The notes: generated by a model not told the origin, from the letters alone. A stretch of DNA of 12,766 nucleotides from Clostridiales bacterium (GCA_012515725.1 JAAYXU010000055.1:1-12766); one strand, 5' to 3'. Shown: positions 1 through 6,689, counted from the stretch's first letter. Numbers and translations are program-made.

Positions 1-1
1 G

Positions 2-46
2 AACGCAGCCGACGTCCGCGATGCGGCCAGAGCAAAGAATGCGTAG
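2..46 (+). CDS. Possible C-terminal end of an upstream gene (partial)
   Basis: Frame 2 is open from the window edge and reads NAADVRDAARAKNA before a TAG at 44-46. The alanine-rich helix-like tail and a stop 37 nt before the next gene's start would fit the end of a co-oriented upstream gene. Only 14 codons are visible, so no function can be given and the reading may be chance. Confidence 0.2.
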   Translation, partial: NAADVRDAARAKNA

Positions 47-83
47 GGCCGCTGAAGCGCCGACTGAAGGGACGAAGGAAACG

Positions 84-1004
84 ATGCGCATCGGGGAATT
101 CGCCAGGAAAAACGGGGTGACCGTACGGGCGCTCCGCCACTATGAGGAACTGGGGCTTTTGCGTCCATACCGGGTGGACGATTTCACAGGCTACCGCTAT
201 TACCAGCCCGCGCAGAGCGCGCGGCTGTGGCTCATCGGTATGATGAAGCGGCTCGGATTCTCGCTGGGCGAGGTCGCCGATATGCTCCGCAGGTCCGTAC
301 TGCGCGAGGAAATGATGCGCGTGCTGGACGAGAAACTGATCGGGGTGCGCCACGAGATGGACTGCGCACTCCTCAGGCGGCAGGGTCTGGAAGCCTTTCA
401 GGCTCGCATATCGGAATGTCCAGCGGGCGTCCCCATCGATATGAAGGAGGTATCCGTGATGACCATGGACGACATAGGAAAGAATCTTCCCGACGAGGAT
501 CGGGCACAAATGCTCTACGAGAGGGCATGGGAGCGCTCCTGCGCGAACAATACGCCTCTGTCCATGCTCGTGATGGACCTAGATCACATGCAGCATATAA
601 ATGAGGCATTCGGCAGAGAAGCGGGAGACGAGGTACTGGACAGGATATTCAATATCGCCGTGCGCGAGAGCATGCGTTTCCACGACAGCAAGCGGTGTGA
701 GCACAGCTTCGCAGAGCGGGGAAGAAGCGGCAAACTGTTCAGAAAGGGCGGGGACGAGTTCACGATGACGCTGGAGGGCGCGGACGCCGAGGCGGCGCAC
801 GCGCTGGCTCAGAGCATATGTGACAAGGTCAGGCAGACCGATTTCTCCTACATCGGCTGCACTGAGCCCATGACCGTCAGCATCGGCGTCGCCGACCGCA
901 GGCACGGGGCGCGCAGCTACCATGAGCTGATTCATCAGGCCGAGACGGCCATGATGGACGCCAAGTCGGGCGGTCGGGACCGAGCGGTTGCATACAGGCC
1001 GTGA
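84..1004 (+). CDS. MerR-family HTH regulator fused to a GGDEF diguanylate cyclase domain
   Basis: The 306-aa protein starts with a typical MerR winged helix-turn-helix (residues 1-70: MRIGEFARKNGVTVRALRHY, then a YRYY wing). A helical linker follows (about 71-130), then a GGDEF domain (about 135-305). The catalytic signature GGDEF is intact at 222-226. The metal-binding DLD at 165-167, the following HIN..FG..AGDEVL and the SIGVA strand near 266 also match active diguanylate cyclases, so synthesis of cyclic di-GMP from GTP is predicted. The RxxD inhibitory site expected five residues before GGDEF is absent, so product feedback is not expected there. I chose ATG 84 because the MerR fold begins exactly there and GAAGGAA precedes it; an in-frame ATG at 21 would add 21 unrelated residues. 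The GGDEF domain occupies the usual MerR effector position. It may sense or produce a signal while bound to DNA; its target is unknown. Confidence 0.9.
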   Translation: MRIGEFARKNGVTVRALRHYEELGLLRPYRVDDFTGYRYYQPAQSARLWLIGMMKRLGFSLGEVADMLRRSVLREEMMRVLDEKLIGVRHEMDCALLRRQGLEAFQARISECPAGVPIDMKEVSVMTMDDIGKNLPDEDRAQMLYERAWERSCANNTPLSMLVMDLDHMQHINEAFGREAGDEVLDRIFNIAVRESMRFHDSKRCEHSFAERGRSGKLFRKGGDEFTMTLEGADAEAAHALAQSICDKVRQTDFSYIGCTEPMTVSIGVADRRHGARSYHELIHQAETAMMDAKSGGRDRAVAYRP

Positions 1005-1055
1005 TAATGCGCAGTAGAAGCCCGGCGAGCGCAGGTATATGTGACTTGTGTATGC

Positions 1056-1280
1056 CTATACTATCTGGCCAGAATTAAGCTGTACCACAAGGGGTAACCC
1101 GGATAAGGACGCCAAATAAGAAGGGAAAACAATAACTGCTTTTTGGGCACCAATGTTAATTTTCTGCGTTTTCACAGCATCTGAAATGCAGACAAGGTCT
1201 GCTTCAATCTTTTGGGAGATTTCCCTAGCCACAGATAGCGTGTTTCCGGTACCGGAAAAATAGAATACCTTTGTTCGCAA
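1056..1280 (-). pseudogene. Truncated flavodoxin-like (EFR1-type) gene remnant
   Basis: The frame reads LRTKVFYFSGTGNTLSVA, the phosphate-binding FMN loop of flavodoxin folds. It continues into KAVIVFPSYLASLSGLPLVV, which resembles the second strand-loop of EFR1-type flavodoxin/ferredoxin proteins. Similarity ends after about 65 residues, and a TAG follows nine residues later. The remaining flavodoxin fold and the two 4Fe-4S clusters of the family (usually about 250 aa) are missing. A TTG at 1278-1280 preceded by GGAGGGGG may be the original start; an ATG at 1307 would add only low-complexity residues. Codons are more AT-rich than in flanking genes. I read it as a decayed 5' fragment, probably not functional. 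A short true protein is possible but unlikely. Confidence 0.6.
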
Positions 1281-1298
1281 CCCAACCCCCCCTCCACT

Positions 1299-1323
1299 CG
1301 CCTGCATCCACGCTCATCTTGAG
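1299..1323. repeat. 25-bp near-copy of an internal segment of the lipoprotein gene
   Basis: This stretch matches 1849-1873, inside the lipoprotein gene, at 22 of 25 positions; the three differences are all transitions. Read on the minus strand it gives LKMSVDAGE, against LKVSVDAGE in the lipoprotein. It lies 28 nt beyond the lipoprotein stop codon and in a different frame from that gene. It could be the relic of a tandem duplication or of a decayed paralogue; chance is less likely at this length. Confidence 0.5.
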
Positions 1324-1351
1324 AGGTTCGGCTACCCCGCCCTCACTTCTC

Positions 1352-2236
1352 TCATTCCCGGTGTCTGTCGAGCAGCGCGTCCTGCTGACCGGAGTCATAG
1401 TACTCCTCCAAATCGTCCGGGTAGCCGGGCAGGCGGCGCCAGGTACCGTCCAGCACAGTCGCGCTGCCGTCTGAGAGCGTGATCTGTATCTTGACGTCGC
1501 GCTCCGTCGCGTCAAATGGCGCGGGCAGTACGTGAATGAGATAGTGTACCTCTTCATCGTCTGTGCCGCTGTTCTCGTAGTCCAGGCGCAAGCCGTCCGG
1601 ACCCTGCGCCCAGGTGGAGAGATCGCCGGACATTCCCGATACCACAAAGCTCCCTTTATCGGTCAGCGTGTCCTTCGTTGGTTCCAATTCACCCCCGTCG
1701 CCGTCCGGTATGGCAAGCAGGCTCAATGGTTCGTCGGAGGTATATCCGTCGCGCAGATACAGCGACAGATTTTCGCTAATCCCCTCAGCTTCCACGTTGA
1801 ACTCCATTTCCATGCCCGGTATGTTTTTGATGAAATCGGATATAAATTCGCCCGCGTCCACGCTCACCTTGAGCCAGAAAGCGCCTGTGTACGCTCCCAT
1901 CTCCGAATGCATGTCGTGCGGCTCGATCCTGTCCAGGTACAGCTCGCACTCGTAGTTGATGTAGTACCCGGCCTCGACTTCCCGCTGCCATGAGCCGGCA
2001 GCCTCTATGACGAAGATACTGGGCTCGTGGGTGGTGCTCCTCTGCTGCGTGTCGCCGGACGAATCATCCGCCGTATCTTCGCTTTCCCGGTCGCTATCGT
2101 CGCCGCCGGGTACGCCGGGCAGGGTGGCTGCGGTGGGGGTTGGGGATGCTCCCGGTATCAGGCGGGCGGCTGCGTCGCAACCGGCGCAGGTGCAAAGAAG
2201 CGCGAGAGCGAGCAGCAGTATCAGAATCTGCTTCAT
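1352..2236 (-). CDS. Predicted lipoprotein of unknown function
   Basis: The 294-aa product has a lipoprotein signal peptide: MKQ, then a hydrophobic core rich in Leu (residues 4-14), then a lipobox ending CAGC with Cys20 as the likely lipidated residue. Export and anchoring on the outer face of the membrane follow from this. A Pro/Thr/Ala, Asp/Ser-rich linker (about 28-70) leads to a mature domain (about 72-270) of mostly alternating polar and hydrophobic residues, which looks beta-rich. I recognise no catalytic motif or named family. The ATG at 2236 is preceded by AAAGAGGA at good spacing. It is the last gene of the leftward series, 64 nt after the PH-like gene. The signal peptidase encoded further right is type I, so a lipoprotein signal peptidase must be encoded elsewhere. 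Confidence 0.8.
   Translation of the reverse strand: MKQILILLLALALLCTCAGCDAAARLIPGASPTPTAATLPGVPGGDDSDRESEDTADDSSGDTQQRSTTHEPSIFVIEAAGSWQREVEAGYYINYECELYLDRIEPHDMHSEMGAYTGAFWLKVSVDAGEFISDFIKNIPGMEMEFNVEAEGISENLSLYLRDGYTSDEPLSLLAIPDGDGGELEPTKDTLTDKGSFVVSGMSGDLSTWAQGPDGLRLDYENSGTDDEEVHYLIHVLPAPFDATERDVKIQITLSDGSATVLDGTWRRLPGYPDDLEEYYDSGQQDALLDRHRE
1849..1873. repeat. Parent copy of the 25-bp near-repeat, inside the lipoprotein gene
   Basis: This segment encodes LKVSVDAGE (residues 122-130 of the lipoprotein) on the minus strand. It is the match for the degenerate copy at 1299-1323. Confidence 0.5.
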
Positions 2237-2300
2237 ATGGCGTATCCTCTTTCGTGTTAACTATTAGTCGGGTTGGATTGGAGTCGTATCCCGGTCAGCG

Positions 2301-3533
2301 TCACCGCATATATTCTAGGCATCCCTGAGCCCATCGCTCCGGTGAGGAGTGAATCACGCGGCCTGCAAAGCTGCTTCGTATGAACCTGAGCGCTGGGTTT
2401 CGGCGCACAGCCATCAGGTACTCCGCGTATTCGGGTCTGCGCAGCTCGTCATCTGTCAGGCGGATCGCCTCTCGCCGGAAGCCCACAGCTTCCATGGCTC
2501 TGTTAAGCGCGGAGGCAAACGCCTCAAACTCTCCCTGGAAGCGGTATATAAACGTGGCGGCCGATTCACCCGGGGCAACTGCGAACTCCACCGCGGCGGT
2601 ATGACCGTTTTGTCCGGGAGCGATCATCCAGATCATGCGCCTGTCGTCTGGCGGAGGCTCGCCCGGAGCGGGTTCAGGTGATGGGTCCTCGCCGCGCGCC
2701 GCGTCCTCGTCCGACTGCCCCCAGGCGGCAAAGCTTTTTCTGACTCCCACGCGGATGAGCGCCGGTTCGCACAGTGTCTTGAGCATATCATAGCTCTGCG
2801 CCGAACGGCTGGCCCGGATCTTCGCCTCCAGCGCCGCCACATAGCCCGGCGCGATGGCCGACAGCGCGCCCATAGGAGCTGCCACGCCCTCTGTCATCAG
2901 CCGTGCGATAGCCGACGATTGCGGGGGAGTGAGCGAATTGTCTATCTCCAGCGCGTCGCGAATAGCCCTCTCCCGCAGTGCGCGCAGCCGCGCTGTCAGG
3001 GCGTCCCAGAACGGCTCCGTCTCGCGGCCCAGTCTGAAAAACGTGTAGCTCTCGCACGTAATAAGACGCAGCGTGAGCGAAAAATCACCCCTCTCCATCG
3101 CGGAGACAAAGCACAGCGGCACGCGCCGCGCGCCGTCATCGGGCGGCAGCACGAGCACGCAATCCTCATACAGCTCGATACGCGCCGTTCCCCGGGCCTC
3201 CCGCCCGTCCTCGCGGTACTCGTACCCGCCTTCCGCGCGGATGAGCGGCGTGCCCTGCACGAAAAGGGCCTTGCGCACCTTTGCGTTGTATGCGTCGTAC
3301 AGCTCGCGGTAAAACGGCTCGCAGGCGTTTCCCAGCCGCGAGACGGTGATAGCGGCGTCGCCGGTTTTTATAACAGCGGCATAGTCCTCCACCGTAAAAG
3401 CGCTGATATCCGAGTACGGGATCTCATAAATGTCAAAAAGGGAGGTCAGCTTGAGCGCGTCTTCGCCCACGGCGAGCGCCGCTTCGCCGCTGACGACCGG
3501 TGAGCACACATGGCCGACGTAGTCTAAAGGCAT
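2301..3533 (-). CDS. Uncharacterised protein with internal PH-like repeats
   Basis: This 410-aa protein has no signal peptide and no clear membrane segment, so it is probably cytoplasmic. Two segments resemble each other: about residues 20-90 and 118-190. Both pass from a strand-rich part into a closing helix through RLGnacEPFyreL (66-78) and RLGretEPFwdaL (168-180), followed by a basic R/K helix. The strands-then-helix order suggests pleckstrin-homology-like folds, which is my inference. A weaker third copy may lie at 300-350 (TFIYRFQGEFEAFASALNRA). An acidic, Pro-rich linker (about 274-297) separates the second and third parts. The start is set by AAAGGAG six nt before ATG 3533; the frame is open further upstream to 3710, but that part overlaps the previous gene and lacks such a site. 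It follows the 252-aa zinc-ribbon gene by 67 nt. Exact function is unknown. Confidence 0.75.
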   Translation of the reverse strand: MPLDYVGHVCSPVVSGEAALAVGEDALKLTSLFDIYEIPYSDISAFTVEDYAAVIKTGDAAITVSRLGNACEPFYRELYDAYNAKVRKALFVQGTPLIRAEGGYEYREDGREARGTARIELYEDCVLVLPPDDGARRVPLCFVSAMERGDFSLTLRLITCESYTFFRLGRETEPFWDALTARLRALRERAIRDALEIDNSLTPPQSSAIARLMTEGVAAPMGALSAIAPGYVAALEAKIRASRSAQSYDMLKTLCEPALIRVGVRKSFAAWGQSDEDAARGEDPSPEPAPGEPPPDDRRMIWMIAPGQNGHTAAVEFAVAPGESAATFIYRFQGEFEAFASALNRAMEAVGFRREAIRLTDDELRRPEYAEYLMAVRRNPALRFIRSSFAGRVIHSSPERWAQGCLEYMR

Positions 3534-3539
3534 GAATGT

Positions 3540-3546
3540 CTCCTTT
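3540..3546 (-). promoter_or_regulatory. Ribosome binding site fixing the PH-like gene start
   Basis: On the minus strand this reads AAAGGAG, six nt before ATG 3533. It decides against the upstream in-frame ATG at 3710, which would lie inside the preceding gene. Confidence 0.8.
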
Positions 3547-3600
3547 ATCCCTGCCGCAATGGCCCGCGTCCCGCGGTAAAAGCGGTGAGCGGCGGGGCTT

Positions 3601-4359
3601 TTATCCCAGCTTGGTTCCGCACTCGCCGCAGAATTTAGTACCGGGTGCGTTCTCATGCCCGCAGCCGGGGCATTTGCCGGATGGCTGCTGGGATGCCATG
3701 GGATTGCCACAGTTGTTGCAGAACCGGACGCCCAGCGCGTTTTTAGCCCCGCACCGTGAGCACACGCTCATGGCGAGCGACGCGCCGCAGTTGTTGCAGA
3801 ACTTGCCGCTGCCCGCAGGTTTCCCGCAGGCCGGGCACGTCGTGGTTTTGCTTTCGATCTTACCCTGCCACACCGTGGCCGTTTCTCCGGCTTCCTCGAT
3901 GTTCCGGCGCATGGCATCGGCGCGGGCTTTGGCCACGTATACTTCCTGCCGGGGCGCGCATTCCACGCACAGCCCCTCGTCCTCGTTATAGCACGCATCG
4001 CACACGTAGTGACTGCACGAATGACAGCGGTGAAAGTGCTGCCTTGCTTCATTCTGCGCCCGTTCGAACGCTTTTTCGTGCTCCTTGTGCCACTCGGGGC
4101 TCATGCCCAAAAACCGCTCCGACAGGACGCCGCCTCCACGCTCCGCGGCATATCCGATGCTGGAAAGCCTTCCGCCCAGGAGGCTGCCGACGATGCCCAC
4201 TCCGGCGGCCAGGCCGCGCAGTCCCTTGCCCTTTTTATATGTTTCCGACTCGATGAAGCTGGACTTGAAGCCGTCCTGGCAGTTGTCGCAATAGAAAGTG
4301 AACTGGAATCCCGCGTCTGTAGAATTGTCCTCATAGTTGCGCGTAAATGCTGTGAGCAT
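3601..4359 (-). CDS. Multi-zinc-ribbon protein with a central Cys-rich cluster
   Basis: The 252-aa protein carries ten CxxC motifs. One lies near the N-terminus (C24/C27). A tight central cluster follows at C112/C115, C120/C123 and C131/C134. Six more form three C-terminal zinc ribbons: C175/C178 with C188/C191, C200/C203 with C214/C217, and C230/C233 with C244/C247. Between the first and second sites is a Gly-rich hydrophobic stretch (about 47-63, LRGLAAGVGIVGSLLGG), perhaps membrane-touching, then a charged helical region (about 88-110). The central cluster spacing recalls treble-clef or RING-like folds, but I cannot assign it. Zinc binding is the only firm prediction; protein or nucleic-acid contact is possible. 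ATG 4359 is preceded by GGGAGGA. It follows the smaller ribbon gene by 18 nt, so the two are very likely cotranscribed. Confidence 0.8.
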   Translation of the reverse strand: MLTAFTRNYEDNSTDAGFQFTFYCDNCQDGFKSSFIESETYKKGKGLRGLAAGVGIVGSLLGGRLSSIGYAAERGGGVLSERFLGMSPEWHKEHEKAFERAQNEARQHFHRCHSCSHYVCDACYNEDEGLCVECAPRQEVYVAKARADAMRRNIEEAGETATVWQGKIESKTTTCPACGKPAGSGKFCNNCGASLAMSVCSRCGAKNALGVRFCNNCGNPMASQQPSGKCPGCGHENAPGTKFCGECGTKLG

Positions 4360-4377
4360 GGAGCCATCCTCCCGTCC

Positions 4378-4704
4378 CTATTTTATTTTTTTTCCGCAAG
4401 CGGTACATTTGGTATTTTGAAAGAATTGCATTTCGCCGCAGCGGCGATTTTGGCACCTAATCATCAGGCTCGCGCCGCATTGCTCGCACCCCTCGTCCAC
4501 AAACGTTTGCTTGCCGCATACGGGGCAGGCCACGTACAGCTGGCGGCCGCACCCGGCGCAGACTCTGGATCCCTTTTCGACAGATCTGAGGCACGTGGGG
4601 CACAGGTATCCGAACGGGCTGCGGCTGGCGCACTGCGGGCACAGCCGGGAGTCGCGGTCTATGAACGCGCCGCAATGGACGCAGGGCTGCTTGTAGCTGG
4701 CCAT
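4378..4704 (-). CDS. Small protein with four zinc ribbons
   Basis: The 108-aa protein is almost entirely zinc ribbons. Cys pairs occur in order as CVHC, CPQC, CPTC, CAGC, CPVC, CEQC, CQNRRC and CTAC, enough for four zinc sites, and the chain ends in a basic GKKIK tail. There is no signal peptide or membrane segment, so a cytoplasmic adaptor or scaffold role is plausible but unproven. The fourth ribbon has an atypical CxxxxC half. The start is ATG 4704 because AGGGGG lies just upstream; an in-frame ATG at 4788 would add 28 residues with no ribbon character and no good binding site. It lies 96 nt after the YabE-like gene and 18 nt before the larger ribbon protein, in the same direction. Confidence 0.78.
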   Translation of the reverse strand: MASYKQPCVHCGAFIDRDSRLCPQCASRSPFGYLCPTCLRSVEKGSRVCAGCGRQLYVACPVCGKQTFVDEGCEQCGASLMIRCQNRRCGEMQFFQNTKCTACGKKIK

Positions 4705-4800
4705 ATTTATCCCCCTGTTTGGCGCCGCGCTCTCTGCAAGAGCTTGCCCGGCGAAAGTGTCGTTCCGCAGGACATACGGCGCGATCATGCGCTCCGCCGC

Positions 4801-6423
4801 CTACCTGTGGAAATCGTGCTGCACAATGTAGACGTTCAGGTTGCGCTTGCGTCCCCAGGACAGGCATTCCTCGATCGTGCCCATGAAGCAGTCGATCTGC
4901 ATCGGGTTATTGAAGCGGAATCCGCCGGTGTCCTCGGCTATGCCGTAGCCGTAGCCCGTCACATAGAGCAGTGTGCCGTAGGGTATCGTGTCGGGCGCGA
5001 CCGCGATGGTGCCGGGGTGCTCGCGCGTACGGGTGTCCTTGGGCCAGGCTCCGGTCGCGGTCCTGTGGCCGGTGTGCGTGTAAGCCGTGGCCTCCATCGA
5101 CAGCATCTCGATGTACTCGGCCGGTGCTGCGGGAACCACGTAGTCCGCCGGGTTGCTGCTCGTGTGTCCCAGCATTTCCTCGTCTATTTCCTGCCCGACG
5201 CCGGGGCGCTTGGTGGGAGACGAGGTGGGCCGGGCGGTGGCCTTGGCGGTGGCCTTCGCAGTGGGTTTGGCCGTGGCCTTGGAGGTCGTCTTAGGCTTGG
5301 ATGTCGCGGGCTTGCTCCGGGTTCCCTGCAGGACTACCTCGGATGTAGGCTCCTTGACGACCTCGTCGCGTATCTTCTCGCGGCTCATCTCGCGGCCGTC
5401 CATGTAGGTGATGCGAACCTCGCGGACGTGCTGACCCATTTCGCCCGCCCGCTCGATTTTCGTCTCACCTTTATAAAGGTCGCTGTCGTCCTTATAAATA
5501 ACGGGATACTCGATTTCCATCCTTTCGGTGATGACCCTGTTATCGACGCGGATCATCGTGATCTCCATCGAGTCCTTTATCGGCGTGTCGGGCGCGGGCT
5601 GAACCACGTCGTCCTCATCGTATGTAACGCCCGCGACAGACAGCGCGTCCGCAACGGTTCCCTGAGTCATATATACGGTATGGGTGGAATCGGCTGTGTA
5701 TATCTCCAGCCTGAGCCCCCGCGCGATCGTGATGACGACCCCGTCGCTGAGCGGCGTCTCGGGAGGAGGCAGTACCTGATCCTGCTGACCGATATGGATG
5801 TCGTAGGCGGCGAGCACAGCATTCACGGTGTCCAGCGTCGTTTCGAGCGCAATCGGCGTCCCGCCGCCCAGCTCCATTTGGATCGTGTGGTGTGTGCGGT
5901 CGTAATGCAGACGCGCCAGATGTACCCACAGAACGGTGACGCCTGTTACCACGGCGACCGACGCCAGGCCGATGAGGGCTATACGCAGCCTGACCGGGCG
6001 AGCCAGAGCGCGTATCCGTCCGGCGATCGTGATGCGCTGGGCGCGCTCGGTGCGGTAGACCTCGGGGACGGGCGCTCCGGCCTCAGCGGCGGCGCGTGTC
6101 CGGGACGCAGGCTCTGTGCGCAGTGGGCTGCGCGGTCTGCGGCACACGCGCTCAAGCCCCGCGGCGGTACGGCGCAGGCGGCTCTTTCCCCGGGCGGCTG
6201 CTCGTGGGACGAACGCGACCAGAGAGGACCCGAGAGCGGTGAGCACGGCGAATATTGACGATACGATTCTCAGCGCGCGGTTTCGGGAGTCGTCGGGGCG
6301 ATTGCGCGGCTTGCCCGGCAGCGTCGGCGCGTCGTCGTCATACTTCTTGAGTATGCCGTGCATGTAGGCTCCCGATTTTGATCCGCTCAGCGAAAATGGA
6401 TCCATGGATTTGCGGCGCAGCAT
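4801..6423 (-). CDS. yabE: YabE-like cell-wall protein: two DUF348, G5 and C-terminal 3D domain
   Basis: This 540-aa protein has the domain order of YabE/Rpf-like envelope proteins. There are two DUF348 ubiquitin-like repeats (about 176-235 and 238-292) and a G5 domain (about 293-366, with GETKIERAGEMGQ). A low-complexity Lys/Ala/Thr/Pro linker (about 369-407) leads to a 3D domain (about 441-537). The three aspartates naming the 3D domain are visible as APD (477), EDTGG (498) and IDCF (511). 3D domains share the MltA-type double-psi barrel, so peptidoglycan cleavage by lytic transglycosylation is the likely activity, outside the cell. Two hydrophobic segments occur, at about 52-74 and 147-170; the second leads into the extracellular part. 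The Arg-rich stretch between them is unusual. ATG 6423 is preferred over ATG 6429 because AAAGGAGG sits 7 nt before the former and 1 nt before the latter. It heads the leftward operon and has its own strong promoter. Confidence 0.92.
   Translation of the reverse strand: MLRRKSMDPFSLSGSKSGAYMHGILKKYDDDAPTLPGKPRNRPDDSRNRALRIVSSIFAVLTALGSSLVAFVPRAAARGKSRLRRTAAGLERVCRRPRSPLRTEPASRTRAAAEAGAPVPEVYRTERAQRITIAGRIRALARPVRLRIALIGLASVAVVTGVTVLWVHLARLHYDRTHHTIQMELGGGTPIALETTLDTVNAVLAAYDIHIGQQDQVLPPPETPLSDGVVITIARGLRLEIYTADSTHTVYMTQGTVADALSVAGVTYDEDDVVQPAPDTPIKDSMEITMIRVDNRVITERMEIEYPVIYKDDSDLYKGETKIERAGEMGQHVREVRITYMDGREMSREKIRDEVVKEPTSEVVLQGTRSKPATSKPKTTSKATAKPTAKATAKATARPTSSPTKRPGVGQEIDEEMLGHTSSNPADYVVPAAPAEYIEMLSMEATAYTHTGHRTATGAWPKDTRTREHPGTIAVAPDTIPYGTLLYVTGYGYGIAEDTGGFRFNNPMQIDCFMGTIEECLSWGRKRNLNVYIVQHDFHR
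5215..5283 (-). repeat. Low-complexity Thr/Ala/Lys linker repeat in the YabE-like gene
   Basis: Residues 381-403 are built from TAKA/TAKP/TARP units encoded by imperfect 12-bp repeats around GCCACGGCCAA-like steps. Such linkers let the 3D domain reach the wall at a distance. Repeats of this kind can change in number by slippage, so length may vary between strains. Confidence 0.7.
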
Positions 6424-6430
6424 GGACATG

Positions 6431-6438
6431 CCTCCTTT
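6431..6438 (-). promoter_or_regulatory. Ribosome binding site fixing the YabE-like gene start
   Basis: On the minus strand this reads AAAGGAGG. Its spacing is 7 nt to ATG 6423 and only 1 nt to ATG 6429, so 6423 is the better start. Confidence 0.8.
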
Positions 6439-6460
6439 CGATCGTTCCCGGACGCGCAGG

Positions 6461-6472
6461 CTTAGCGCTAAG
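6461..6472. promoter_or_regulatory. Perfect 12-bp palindrome CTTAGCGCTAAG in the YabE-like leader
   Basis: The palindrome lies between the predicted transcript start (about 6488) and the ribosome binding site at 6431-6438. That is a position where a dimeric repressor could block transcription. No regulator is identified, and it could also form a small hairpin in the mRNA. Confidence 0.35.
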
Positions 6473-6494
6473 AACAGATATTCTAAGTGTTACA

Positions 6495-6523
6495 ATTATA
6501 TTACACGCTGCAGCGAATGTCAA
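6495..6523 (-). promoter_or_regulatory. Consensus sigma-A promoter for the leftward operon
   Basis: On the minus strand the -35 box is TTGACA (6518-6523), the spacer is 17 nt, and the -10 box is TATAAT (6495-6500), all exact consensus. Transcription would begin near 6488, leaving a leader of about 65 nt before ATG 6423. The spacer contains a perfect 10-bp palindrome CGCTGCAGCG (6506-6515), a possible operator site. Confidence 0.85.
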
Positions 6524-6660
6524 TCATGTGGGGAATCGCGTGCGGAAAGCCGCGGATATAGGCTCTAAAAATGGGGAATGCGCCCTGAGCGAATATGTTA
6601 TTTACCTTAAAAAGGTATGGGATGCCATCTTCGGGCGCTACTATACAGGGGCGTTTTTCC

Positions 6661-6689
6661 TTGATTTATGCTATCATAAGGTTTAGAAT
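6661..6689 (+). promoter_or_regulatory. Predicted sigma-A promoter for the hydrolase-mscS-lepB operon
   Basis: TTGATT (6661-6666), a 17-nt spacer and TAGAAT (6684-6689) match consensus at 4/6 and 5/6 positions. The start would fall near 6696, giving a leader of about 75 nt. It is divergent from the YabE-like promoter across a 347-nt region (6424-6770). An inverted repeat TACCTT-AAA-AAGGTA (6603-6617) lies upstream of it. I see nothing else in the intergenic region except a weak small open frame. Confidence 0.55.

Noticed and set aside
639..728. RxxD c-di-GMP inhibitory site in the GGDEF protein
   Set aside because: The positions required before GGDEF (residues 213 and 216) are Gly and Gly, not Arg and Asp, so the site is absent.
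1225..1647. Leftward 140-codon frame bridging the lipoprotein end and the flavodoxin fragment
   Set aside because: Most of it is an out-of-frame reading of the lipoprotein gene, with no start signal. Only its LKMSVDAGE part is of interest, and that is reported as a repeat.
2919..3503. Rightward 194-codon frame
   Set aside because: It is antisense to the PH-like repeat gene, has no ribosome binding site and no recognisable motif.
4009..6258. Very long rightward open frame of 749 codons
   Set aside because: It lies opposite the YabE-like and zinc-ribbon genes, which have clear domains, binding sites and a promoter. The product is Ala/Gly/Arg/Val-rich with no domain, as expected from the complement of GC-rich codons.
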